Below, piece by piece: positions 1 through 10,057 of a DNA stretch of 64,000 nucleotides. The position numbers were made by a program, and so were the translations under genes. The notes under the pieces are model-generated. The model saw only the letters and a program-made list of their open reading frames with translations. It was not told the DNA's origin and made no database searches. Positions within the stretch are counted from its first letter, which is position 1. Each line of letters begins with the position of its first letter. This stretch comes from Serinus canaria (lineage: Eukaryota; Chordata; Aves; Passeriformes; Fringillidae): the NCBI RefSeq assembly GCF_022539315.1, contig NC_066319.1, positions 26,374,093-26,438,092 of the forward strand. The letters are read 5' to 3'.

Positions 1-1089
1 CTAAGAATCAAAGAGTAGCAAAACAAAGGTCAGTCAATTGAGGCACGTGGGGTGGAGGAGGCTATGGTGGGTCTCAGCCTAAAGCCACTCTTTTGGTTGT
101 ACTATCCATATCAAAGTAATAACTGCATCAAGTTTAAGGCTAAAATTGCCAAAACCCAAATGCAACAATACAGCACTGTGCACTCAGATCCAAACCTGAA
201 GCTTAATAAACACATAGCAGGTCAACAGCACATCTGAGTTGCAGGATCGGTGGAGAAACAACTCAAGCACATCTGTCCTTCCCTCTAAAAGTCAGTGATA
301 GGAAGTAGCCACAGCAAATCTCACACAATAGCAGACAACTAGATTCCAACAGTAACTAGCAACCCCAATCTATCATACTGTGGAAGCACTTCCCATACAT
401 GCATGACTTTTGTCAGCATCTCAGATGAGTCCCACAGTGGTAATAAGGCATTTTTATGTCATTTAAGAATAACTGTCCAAGCTACTCTACAACACTTTCT
501 CACTCTATGGAAGCAAGATTCTTTCTCTTCATTACTACTGCTTACCTCTATTTCTTTCACTGATTTCAGGGTCACTATCCCCATCTTCTGCAGCAGAAGT
601 GCCTTTAGATGTCAACAGTTGCAGAACGAAAAACAGTTCCAGAAAAATATTTGGTACCAGGTTTTCTGGGAGAGAGTAATTGAGATCTTAAAGGTGGAGT
701 ACTCAATACTGTTCTGCTTTAATACACAAAGGTAAAAAGATAAGATTCCTTTTCTCTGATAGTCAGCAAAGAATTGTCTCCCCACAGCATGATACTGTGA
801 TACAGTGTAGATCAGCATGAGAAAGATGGGCTAGGGAACAGTCTGGTTTCAGATGGGACATCCAGCTGCAGCTCAGAGTACTGCAACAGGCTCACCTCCT
901 TCCCTACACTTTTGCCAAGTATTCATTTATTTAAATAACTGTATTGGCTTACTTTCTTTTTCCAGATGTCATTTGGTTGCACACTATAACTATCCCACAG
1001 CTTCCACTTCCCATCTATCTCCCTCCCACAACACACACGCAAGTTCAAAGCCCAAAGAAAGGACAGCCTCACATCCTCTGTGTCCTCAC
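1..1089. other. CDAN1 intron 4 (partial)
   Basis: Noncoding sequence downstream of CDAN1 exon 4 on the minus strand. I searched for the next codanin-1 exon (NLVPNLFLELFF-like) and did not find it. No recognisable repeat or RNA. Confidence 0.6.
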
Positions 1090-1283
1090 CTGCTATACAC
1101 GATGAATAGAGCTGTGCCAGACACTCCAGCTGTTTCTTGCAGGAAACCTTAGCAGGATTTGCACAGGTCACCAAATGGCTTTCAGCAGGAAGGCTGGCAC
1201 TGCGAGTGTAGCTAGGTTTAGTTGGAGTACAAGGATCAAAAGGTATCCCTGCAGGAGAGGATGCCTGGTGCAGCAATTTGCAT
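1090..1283 (-). CDS. CDAN1: CDAN1 coding exon 4
   Basis: The acceptor is AATTTCAG|ATGCAA and the donor GCAG|GTGAGG; 194 nt. It encodes [20 protein letters not shown], then [16 protein letters not shown] and [16 protein letters not shown]. Human codanin-1 has QRLELVALVYSSCIAE at this place. The phases on both sides fit exon 3 and the expected next exon. Confidence 0.9.
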
Positions 1284-4200
1284 CTGAAATTCAAGAGCAG
1301 CAACATAACCATGTGACTGAGGATGATCTGGAGCAGCCATGCAGCCAGAAGAGGTCTTTCGCCTCCAGTGCAGCATGAAGGAAATCCTGCAATAACTAAA
1401 TTATTAATAACATGTCATTTACACTGTCTAAAGTAGCTTTTAGCATGACAGTAATTTAAGTCATCTTTATCTAACAGAGAACAGATCTTGGGGCTAGCAA
1501 GCAGAAGACTAAAGAATCCCAATCAAATTCCAAGTCTGTTAAAATAGTGTAGCACTTTGACCAAATTAACCAACTAACATATGTTATTGCTTCTCTCATC
1601 TGAACTGGTACTTGCTAAGAACAGGGAATCTGTTAGGGACCAGGTCCTAAAAATCCTCTTTTCATGGATTCTGACAGCAAGACATTTTAAAACATCTATG
1701 AAAATAAGGCTCACATCCATCCCTTTGGTAGAGATGTAATGACACTCTCAGAAGACCCAATACCACTTAAGTGGAAAGGCAATGCAACAGCTGATGAAAC
1801 CTTGGACTGGCAAGTTAAACAATAGAGGGAACAAACTACTTTTACTGCTGGATTCTATATCGACAATGATCACTCAGTTAAATACACAGACATTGTACAA
1901 AACTATATCTAGAGAGGTCATCCAAAATGCAACACCAGAGTGGCATATGTAACACATGTGAGACACAGGACATAAGGCAGGAACAGCAATGTCAAATGAT
2001 TGTCAAAGACTCCAATGGAACATTTACACTTGGAACATCACACTACCTCTTGCCACACTCCATCAAAAGTGAAAGATTTAAGTCACTTTGAGGGCTCTGG
2101 GAAGTCAGAAACACTTTACCTGCAGCAAAGAACCTTTACTATTGGCCTATTTCTAGCAGTGATGAAGAACAACTGGTCCCAAAATGGAAGTAGAAAGATT
2201 ACCAGTAGCCTCCTTGCAATTAACATAATCAACCAACTGAAGAAAATCATTGAGTAATAGACAGAACTGAAGAAAATTACTCATTAAGTACTTTGTGATC
2301 ACACCCAAGGGATGAGCCCTATCAAGTACTTTGTGACCTTATCCATGGCAAGTTTCCAATAATGCAGTTAGACTGTGCTCCACTTCTGCCCAGTGTCATC
2401 TACCATCTACCTCAGGATGAAATTCACCTTTTTCCCTTGCTCAAAGGGATCCAGCTGGCTGAAGACTGCCTTACTTCTATATTTCACCACAACTGAGAAC
2501 ACAGCAGCAACTCCCAGCTTTCAAGTGTGATGGGTCAGATGAGAATATCACTGCATGGGCAAGATCCAACCAACCACATGCTGCCATTGCACTGACTTCA
2601 GTTGATACACATTATTGGGACATTTCAGGTAGAATTCAGACTGGAATAGGTGCTAGACTTAAATGCAGAGTGGCAGGTTTGAATCCTGAGCATTTCTGCT
2701 GCGGGTTCAATAGAAGCAGTAATTCATTAGACTCTGCTGGATATGTTTCAGCCAGTTCTGCTCCCACTGAAGTGAACTGCAAAACTTAGCAGGAAAAGAA
2801 TTACACCCATGTGTCCTGAGGAATTTCCCCAAGAACAAAACCTATAAAGAACAGCAACAGTTCTCTCAGCAATTATAACCAATAGTGCAAACTACTGCAC
2901 TTTGGTTTTTTTCTAAGTATCAGTCTTCACAGACTACCAGTGGTACCATTTTACAAACAATGAAAGTCACACTAACCAAACAGCAGAGACAAAATTAGAA
3001 GATTCGCTTCATCTGACAGCAATTTTCAACAGATAACTACAGCAGTAATCTTTAAAACAGAATCTCAAGTGCCCATATTCTGTTTTCTCTGATTGCAAGC
3101 TTCTGTTAGTCTACCCTGCATTACGACCATTGACACTTTCCACACAATTGCATCACTAACTCATTTTCTGCAAACCAATGTGTTTTGGTGCAATCTTCAA
3201 ACACAGTCTAATTACACCCAACTGCTATGACTGTGCTATCTACAGAAAGGTGCACAGGAGATAGCCATTAATTTCCATGAAGAGAAAATCTCAACAAAGT
3301 AGTGAGAACTTGCTATACTTTTGAAGTGAGGTCGTTGTTCCAGAGTCAGCACACCTCTAAAATGGCAAACATGAGCTAGGTGCATTAATATCCTAGTCTG
3401 ATACCACAGACACACTTGGCTTCAGGCAAATTATAGCTTAAGGTCACCAATATCTGGTTTGGATACTCTTCTGTCTTTTCACTTTGTCCTGGCCATGCCC
3501 CCTCCTAGCTACTGAAAAATTAACCCTATCCTGGCTGGAACCAGGACACAAGAGAATTAAGAATCAGATCAGCCCCCTGCTCAGACTGTACCGTTCTTTC
3601 TTAAGCATCTCCCTCTCCTCTTGAAGGCTGTTGCTTATCACAGATGAGAGGTTTCCTTCCTGGACAGCAGCAAAGGCCTCAAAGCTTGAGGCTGGGGACC
3701 GGCTGACAGGTGTAGAAGTGAAACAGGTCTTTGGTTTCGAGAGGGGCCGCTCAGCACTCACAGGAGTTGGGTTGATTCGCCTCGATGGCTTGCTTTTGCT
3801 GAAAAGAAGAAAAGTAATTCCACTAAAATCAAGCTCAACAACAACAAAAAAATTCAGTCTCAAGACAGATGTGCTATGGGGTTCGGCTGTTTGTCTCTGT
3901 CCCCACACACGCTTAGGATGGTTCTGGCTCGCTGGGCCTCAAAAGATGAGTCTGGACTCCAGGTTTTTTCGGTCTTCAGAATTGTTTATTATATCTTATC
4001 TACAAAGTCCCTTCTCTGACCGACCTGGATCTGACCAGCACGGCAGCCAAAGGCACTCTGACCCTCCCCCAAGGCGGGCACATCTTTTATAACAAAAACT
4101 ACGTATGTCATATTTACTTTTTATCCCCAATACCTATCACCCTCGTCACCAGATACACTCTCACCCCAGACCAATCCCCAAGTGCCAACACCACAGCAGA

Positions 4201-7200
4201 AGATGGATGACAAGAAGAAGAAAGAAGAGTCTTGTGACATGCCCTGATTCCTCCATCTTGTCTCGATAACCCCCCTGTACCAAAACCCCAAAATCTGTGA
4301 TTTACCCTATAATTATGTTTTCCCTTCACCATTCACACCCAAGTGATTCTCACAGGTTCCATCTCCTCATACATTGGTGGCACATCCCTAGATGGATCAA
4401 AATCAAGCCACCAAGTGCTTTTGGCAACATTCCAAGGCCCCTGAGCCCCCCCAAGGGCTCTCTCGGTAGCTCTGGACATCAGGAGTGATGTGCTGGGTTC
4501 CCACAATGTGCAATCAACTCTTCCAGAGGAATCTAATGCTAAAACAAAACGGATGTTGACCTGGGATATTGAGTTTCTAAACTGTACCTGTAGCTATCCA
4601 TTTTATTTTATCACTGAAAAAAAAAAAAATCACGGAGCTATAGACTGCTACAAACAACCTGCTGAACCTGCAGCAAACTTAATTATCAAATAGCAAGCCA
4701 TCTAACAGGTGCCAAACAACCCTTCCAAATGTTTCTAATTTGCAGGACAGGATATGCCCCATTTAAGTAAGAAACTGCTGGTGAATTAATTTCTAACATG
4801 ATCAGGAGAAAAAAAAAAAACCAAACCAAAATCAATCAAGTTGCCATTGTCTATCAGTAAGAGTCCAGGCTCCCAAGTTACATCAGGGCGTTTAAGTTCA
4901 GGGAAATTCATCCTTCCTGCATAAAATACTTTTATTTGTCCTTCAGGAATAGGCTTGGTAATGTAGCAAAAAAACACTAAAAAAAAAAAAAGGAAATTGA
5001 TACAGAAACATAAAGCACCACAGAAATGCTGGTTGCTACATATTAACTGCTAAGGTGTTCCCAAAATACCTGTAACAATGATCTCCAAAGACTTGTGATC
5101 TCTTTCCTCCTTCTTTTTCCTAGCTGAGCATTAATGCAATTGAGGAAGAGAGACTTGCTGGCTGTGCTGGAAACACACCTTATCTCCCTTGGCCAAAGCA
5201 GCATCTAGAGCATGACCCAGATCCTGCATTTGGATTTGCTGTACAGACTCACTCACTTTACAATTTTTAGCTGGAATTTTGCGTGTCCAACTAGAAAGTC
5301 CCACTTTCAGAGACCAGTGACTGATATACAGAGCAAACAGGCTGACACAAAGGCTTTCTATTTGGTAATGAGAATTTTAAAGAATGCAAAGACAGAGATT
5401 AAAGGACTGAGGCAACCACAACACAAACAGCTGTCCCAAAGCTTAGCCGAAGTCACCAAGGAGACCGGGGCTTGTTGCAGACCAAGAACACAGCCTGCTA
5501 TTTTGTCCACAATTACACAGCACAAACGAAGCTGCATGCTTACATCTGCTACCAGAAGCCACAGAAGGTCAATCCAAAAGCTTTGCTGCTAGCATCAGTA
5601 AAGCTGAAGAGCCTTCCAGGAGAGCTCTTCCTGACAGACTGATATTCTGTTAAGTGAGAAACGTGAAGAGCCAAGATAACGCTGACTCGTTAGAACACAC
5701 AAGGACAAAGATGTGCTCAGCTTTGTATCAGCTGGGCTGTGCACTGGCAAGCTGCAGGCAGCATCACAAGCGAGAGGCAAAAGAGGTGTCTTGGGTGAGT
5801 CCACAGAGGGAAACCTGACTCCCTGTCAAGGCAATATTCCCCTCCCTACACGGTGACCAGAACAAAGCAGTTCTGACCCCGTTTCCCAGAAGCCAGGTAT
5901 TGTGTATTACAGCCTCTTCTGCATCTGGACACCCACAACAGCTGGTCAAGGGGATGCAACCTGCAGCACAATCCCAGTAACACAACGAGGCCGACTTGCT
6001 CTTACTTTGTCCAGCCAGAGGCAGCACCCATGGGTGGAAACTCCTCCAAGTTGTTAAGGTTTAGCTGGCTGGGCGGGGATCTGGCAGAAACAAGAGGCAC
6101 TTCACTCCGCTTCCTTCTCCCTCCGCTCCACGATCCACCGTCACTCTTTCCATCCTCCTCTTCGGCAAGGGAACGCCCCAGATCTCGAGCCACCTGCCGG
6201 CCAGAGGCACCGGCCGAGCTGCTGCCTTTCCTGCGGCCCCGTCTCACGGGCAGGGCCTCGGGCGTGGCCGCCAGGAAGCTCCCCAGGCTGGCCTTCTGAG
6301 AGGAACGCTTCTCACCGTGGTGGAGCACAGGGCTGTGCCCAAAGCTCGGGCTGCTGCCGCTGGAGACCACACTGGGGAAATCACCGTAAGGGCTAGACAG
6401 GTTCGACCCAGAAAAGGAAGAGGAACCAGTGGATGCTGCAGTAGGAGAAAAGCTGGTATCTGTGGTGCAGGTGGTCACTGAAGTCCTTTGAGAAAAGAGC
6501 TGCACTCGGCTGCTGGTTGCATGGCCTGCCCTCCTTTCTGATCCTGTCCTTTGGCTCCCATGAGCCTTGGAATTAGGAGTTTTAGCAGGAGTAGGGGGTC
6601 CATTAGTCAGGATCTGGCTGGTCTGCTCCCTTAAAAAATTCAGCAGAAAAGGCACAAAATCTTTCTGAAGCAAGTTAAGAGATACCAGCTTGTCATGGAT
6701 GTGGTTCTCCTACAAGAGAAGTAGACAAAAAATTAATATAAAGATGCTACCTGATTCTTTCTGTCCAAGTACCCAGACACATTTAAGTAGTAACTATGGA
6801 ATTTCAACACACAATAAAAACCAACTTGACTTGTCAAAGCACATCACTGAAATTGAATAGTGCTGGTCACAGACCTGAAAATCAGCCTACACACAAGCCA
6901 TTTTGGCACAAGTTTTCAAATGGAGTCATTCACTTTGGTTTCTGATTGGAAAATAGTGGAACTGTTTCATGGAAACATCAGTAACACTCTCTGCAGTCCT
7001 CCAGGGAGGACATGGAGCAACTGACGCCCCTAAGTTCAACATTTTGAAGACATCAATACTGAAAGCATTGAATTCTAACAGAAAAATGTACAATCTGCAA
7101 GGTCTCTGTGCCCTGTTTTTCTGTGAATGCTGCCTCCTCCCACAGAGGGGTGCTATAACAACAACCGTTGAAGCACTGGAGTCCTACAGCACCAAATAAA

Positions 7201-9265
7201 AGACCAAAGCTCCTCTTCCATCTCCATTAAAAAATTTTGCTTGAGACCTCACAGAGGTCTAAACAGAGTCTGTGCAACTTTAAGTTATATAAAGTTTATA
7301 CTTGAGAAACTTTAACAAAATTTTCTCACCACTGACTCAACAGACTTGAAATCTAGACAGGTGGCACTGATCTTACAAGGGTAAATCTAGACAAAAACAA
7401 CTTCACACTACATGCGCAGTTTGAAGTTTTGTACCCTGGGTGAAAATTCTTTTGTTCCTAACACTCCATCAGGTTTCCTCTCAACGGGATTCAGCAACGT
7501 TTGCAACAACAGAAGAAGTTCTCAAAACTTTTTCCTTACAAATACTGAAAGCATTGCATACATACTCCAGTAAAGTTGTCATCTAGTTAGGGTTGTGAAT
7601 ACAAGTCAAGAAAGCAAACACTATTTCTGAAGGTGGTTTCTGCATGAAAGAAAGAAGTGAAAGCAAAATTAACATGCTTGTAAACTGGACTCACACAATC
7701 TTCAACACCTATACTAAAATTCATATTTGAAAGCGTGAGACCAATTCAGCTCCATGGAGAAGTGTGAAATTCTGACACAGCCCAGATAACAAGCCAAGCA
7801 GCCAACAATCAGTGAAAAAGCACAGCTCAGAATACAACCCCCATGAGGGGTCAGAAGACCATCTCCAGCCCAAAACTGCCATGAGAGCTAGAGCAAGACA
7901 TGGCCTAGCATTTCCTTCCCCACGGGCACAAAGATGATTACAGTCTACACTATACGTACGGCTGGGTAGCTTCTCCAGCTTTGTTAACTGAGGTTTGGTT
8001 CCTCCACAAGTGGATAACAGCAGCCTGTCAACACCTGCCAGCTTCAAACCTCCCACTTGCTTTCTCATGCTGAAGTAACTGCACTGCTCCCAACAGCAAG
8101 AAATTTCCTTGCAAGGGCAAACTTTATGACCTCCCAACCCCGCACCCACACAGTGCTAGTTGAGCTGCCAGGATCTCAAACTTCATAATGTCCACAAGTG
8201 TGCTTCTGCAAGTCACAGCTGAAGAAATACCACACAACATAAAAGGTGCTGTTAACACCAGTTACCTCCGTGAGTTTCGATTTTAATACTAAGTAGCACT
8301 ATGCAAGGGGCTCAGGTAGAAGATGCTTTAAATACCAATTGCTTCTCTGTGTTATTCTCTATGTGAAACATAAGCGCTCCTAGTCTATCTACAGCTACAA
8401 ATGTTTTTATTTCCACAAGAACCCAAATCATTCGTTACAAAACTCTGCCATCAAGCGCCCTCTCCCAGCCCGCAAAGACCGTCCTCAAGGTCCAGGCGGG
8501 ACGAACATCCAGCCGGGAGGCGCGCTGGCGCCTGCACAGAGCCAGCACCAAGCCCCAAGCCCCGGGTACCAACAGCCTCGTCCTTCTTCCACCGCTGCCT
8601 TCCCCTACAAAGATGCGGGAAGTGTCACCGCGCTCCCTCAGGACACCAGCTGTGCTGTGCCGTGCCGCGCTGCCCCCGCTCGTCCCGCTGGGCTCTGAGC
8701 TGGCACACGGCGCCCGGGGCTCCCGGCGCTTCCCGCGCCCGCGGGGCCTCCCCGCTGCCGGAGCCGCGCGGCGCCACCGCCCGCCAGAGACCGCCCGGCG
8801 CCGGCGGCGCTGAGTTCCGGCGGGCTCAGCCCCGCGCATTCCAGCGGGTTTCACACGCCCGCCGGGCAGCTCCCGGCGCAGCTCCCGCCGACGGCCTCGC
8901 CTTCCCGCCGCCGTGCCCGGAGCCCGCCCGAGCCGGGGGCGGTGCCGCCGGCGTGTTCGACAGACGCTCGGCCGCGGCCGCGGAACGACAGCTGACGGGA
9001 CCCCGGCCTGACCCACGCGGGCTTCGCCCCTCACAGCAGCGCGGGGCGGACAAACTTTCCCGCACGGCCCCGGCCCGCGGCAGCGGAGGGCGCTGGGGGA
9101 GTGGCGCGGCTGCGGGCCCGGCCCCGCCGGAGCCGGGGCGCTGCAGGCGGACGACCTAGCGCGCGTTACCTCAGCCGGGCGGTGGCCGGGGCCGTGCCGG
9201 AGCCACCGCACCACGGCGCTGACCGGCACCTCCTCCTGCAGCAGCAGCTCCAAAACCGCCGCCAT
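1090..9265 (-). CDS. CDAN1: CDAN1 (codanin-1), 5' four coding exons, partial
   Basis: Four exons join in one frame (9265-9170, 6709-6006, 3798-3592, 1283-1090) and give the first 400 residues. They match the human codanin-1 N-terminus: MAAVLE start, [58 protein letters not shown] and LYSSCIA. Codanin-1 binds the histone chaperone ASF1 and CDIN1; human mutations cause congenital dyserythropoietic anaemia type I. The basic RRINPTP stretch fits the B-domain-like ASF1-binding motif (family knowledge). The predicted protein has a Ser-rich low-complexity stretch in exon 2 that is longer than I recall for human. All introns have GT-AG ends and the phases agree. The following exon (expected to encode NLVPNLFLEL-like residues) is not found in 1-1089, so the gene leaves the window on the left. 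The start is set by homology and a CpG-island context. Confidence 0.95.
1284..3591. other. CDAN1 intron 3
   Basis: A 2.3-kb intron between exons 3 and 4. No coding potential or clear repeat is recognised. Short near-duplicate strings (AAGTACTTTGTGA at about 2285 and 2325) occur without wider structure. Confidence 0.6.
3592..3798 (-). CDS. CDAN1: CDAN1 coding exon 3
   Basis: The acceptor is CTTTTCAG|CAAAAG and the donor CG|GTACAG; 207 nt. It encodes [18 protein letters not shown], then [13 protein letters not shown] and [12 protein letters not shown], all strongly like human codanin-1. RRINPTP is the presumed ASF1-contact motif. The exon start is only 70 bp beyond the target duplication of the solo LTR in the preceding intron. 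Confidence 0.94.
3869..3874. repeat. Target site duplication, left copy
   Basis: ATGTGC immediately left of the solo LTR; identical to 4506-4511. Confidence 0.8.
3985..3990 (-). terminator. LTR polyadenylation signal
   Basis: AATAAA on the minus strand inside the solo LTR, in the sense orientation of CDAN1 and about 190 nt upstream of exon 3. It could in principle truncate CDAN1 transcripts. Confidence 0.55.
4085..4091 (-). promoter_or_regulatory. LTR TATA box
   Basis: TATAAAA on the minus strand inside the solo LTR, about 95 nt upstream of the LTR polyadenylation signal. This is consistent with the U3 promoter; whether it is active is unknown. Confidence 0.6.
4506..4511. repeat. Target site duplication, right copy
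   Basis: ATGTGC immediately right of the solo LTR; identical to 3869-3874. Confidence 0.8.
4512..6005. other. Rest of CDAN1 intron 2
   Basis: Intron between exon 2 and the solo LTR. It contains A-tracts at about 4617-4629, 4809-4820 and 4979-4991. A minus-strand open stretch at 4786-4977 has no recognisable similarity. No other feature seen. Confidence 0.55.
6006..6709 (-). CDS. CDAN1: CDAN1 coding exon 2
   Basis: The acceptor is CTTGTAG|GAGAAC and the donor AAA|GTAAGA; 704 nt, entering in phase 0 and leaving after two bases of a codon. It encodes [18 protein letters not shown] followed by [11 protein letters not shown] and PPTPAKTP, then a long Ser/Thr/Gly-rich low-complexity stretch, an Arg/Gly-rich patch and NLEEFPP. 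The conserved ends identify it; the middle is poorly conserved. Confidence 0.93.
6710..9169. other. CDAN1 intron 1
   Basis: The left two thirds are ordinary AT-rich intron; the part after about 8440 becomes very GC- and CpG-rich as it enters the promoter island. Long open frames there (for example 8401-9159 and 8435-9298) are products of GC-rich sequence lacking stops and are not called as genes. Confidence 0.6.
9170..9265 (-). CDS. CDAN1: CDAN1 coding exon 1
   Basis: Starts with ATG at 9265-9263 and encodes 32 residues beginning [21 protein letters not shown], close to human codanin-1 ([21 protein letters not shown]). It ends GAG|GTAACG, phase 0. It lies inside the CpG island. Confidence 0.93.
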
Positions 9266-9603
9266 TCCCGGCCCCGCTCCCGCCGAGCACGCGCACAACC
9301 CGCGCCGGGGGCGGGCCCGCCGTGTCCCCCCCTTCCCGCGGGGGCGGCGCCGAGCGGGGATTCCCGCCGGGGAGGCGGGCGGGGGCCGCGCCCCCTCCCC
9401 ATGTCAACACGCGGGGCACGGGGCGCCTGCGCCGGTCCGTGCGCGTCTTTTCCTCTCATGCGCGGTATTTGCTTCCCCAGCAGAGCTCGGGGCCCGGCCT
9501 AGCAGCGGCGGCACCCGCGGGCCGGGGTGCAGGGAAGGGCAGCGGCGTTTCCCTCTCCCGGGCTCCTCGCTCGTCCGCCCGCCCGCCGACACCGCGGCGG
9601 AGG
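9266..9603. promoter_or_regulatory. Bidirectional promoter, CDAN1 / Myb-SANT gene
   Basis: Only 338 bp separate the two divergent ATG codons. The interval holds several GC-box-like runs (GGGGCGGG type near 9307, 9349 and 9371-9386) and CpG-rich GCACGCGCAC/TGCGCG strings resembling NRF1 half-sites, and no TATA box. It probably contains both 5' UTRs and start sites. Shared regulation is inferred from the geometry, not shown. Confidence 0.7.
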
Positions 9604-10057
9604 ATGGCCGAGGACTCGCCGAAACGGCGCAAGGCGAACTTCAACGAGGCGGAGACGGAGGTGCTGATCGAGCAGGTGCTGAAGCACGAGCAGCTGCTGT
9701 TCGCGGCGGGACCCGGCCGCGCCTCCGCGGGCCAGAAGCGGAAGGTGTGGGAGCTGATCCGGCACAAGGTGAACCCGGTGGCCGCCTGCCCCCGCGACGT
9801 GGAGGACCTGAAGAAGCGGTGGCGGGACCTGAAGCGCCGCGACCGCAGCAAGTTGTGCCGCCTCTCGCAGGGCTGCGGGCCGCCGGCGCCCCCCGCCCTC
9901 GGCCTCCTCCTGGCCCCCGAGGAGCTGCCGCCCGCCGCCGCGCCGCCCGCCCGCCGCCAGCGCCGCCCCTACGGCTCCCTGCTGCCCGCCGAGGCCGTGC
10001 CCATCGTGGGTGGCATCGACACGCTGGAGCTGCCCGGCGCCGTCGTGGGGGACATGG
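9604..10057 (+). CDS. Myb/SANT gene, exon 1
   Basis: Encodes residues 1-151 plus one base: PKRRK basic patch, the Myb/SANT-like helices and a Pro/Ala/Arg-rich linker. Donor GACATGG|GTGAGT. Very GC-rich because it lies in the CpG island. Confidence 0.85.

Larger units (their letters stand above)
3875..4505 (-). mobile_element. Solo LTR of an endogenous retrovirus in CDAN1 intron 2
   Basis: A 631-bp element is flanked by an exact 6-bp direct repeat ATGTGC (3869-3874 and 4506-4511), as expected for a target site duplication. On the minus strand it starts TGTGGGAACC and ends GGGGTTC-complement/CCCCATA, an imperfect inverted terminus (probably once TGTGGG...CCCACA). In the same orientation there is a TATAAAA box (4091-4085) and an AATAAA signal (3990-3985) about 100 nt downstream, the usual promoter/R-region spacing. 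No gag, pol or env reading frame is present, so it is a solo LTR left by recombination. A 6-bp duplication suits a betaretrovirus/ERVK-like or alpharetrovirus-like element. It lies in the same orientation as CDAN1. The family name is not known to me. Confidence 0.85.

Noticed and set aside
4786..4977. Minus-strand open stretch with fairly normal-looking amino-acid composition
   Set aside because: No domain or family recognised, no supporting splice sites checked out, and it lies in CDAN1 intron 2 next to A-tracts; likely chance.
7721..8149. 142-codon minus-strand open frame in CDAN1 intron 1, considered as an alternative first exon
   Set aside because: Cys/Trp-rich chance-like translation, no similarity to codanin-1, and the well-matched exon 1 at 9265-9170 already joins exon 2 in frame.
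9322..9603. In-frame upstream extension of the Myb/SANT gene to an ATG at 9322
   Set aside because: It would add 94 Gly/Arg/Ala/Pro-rich residues from within the shared promoter; the ATG at 9604 directly precedes the basic patch and domain and is the simpler start.
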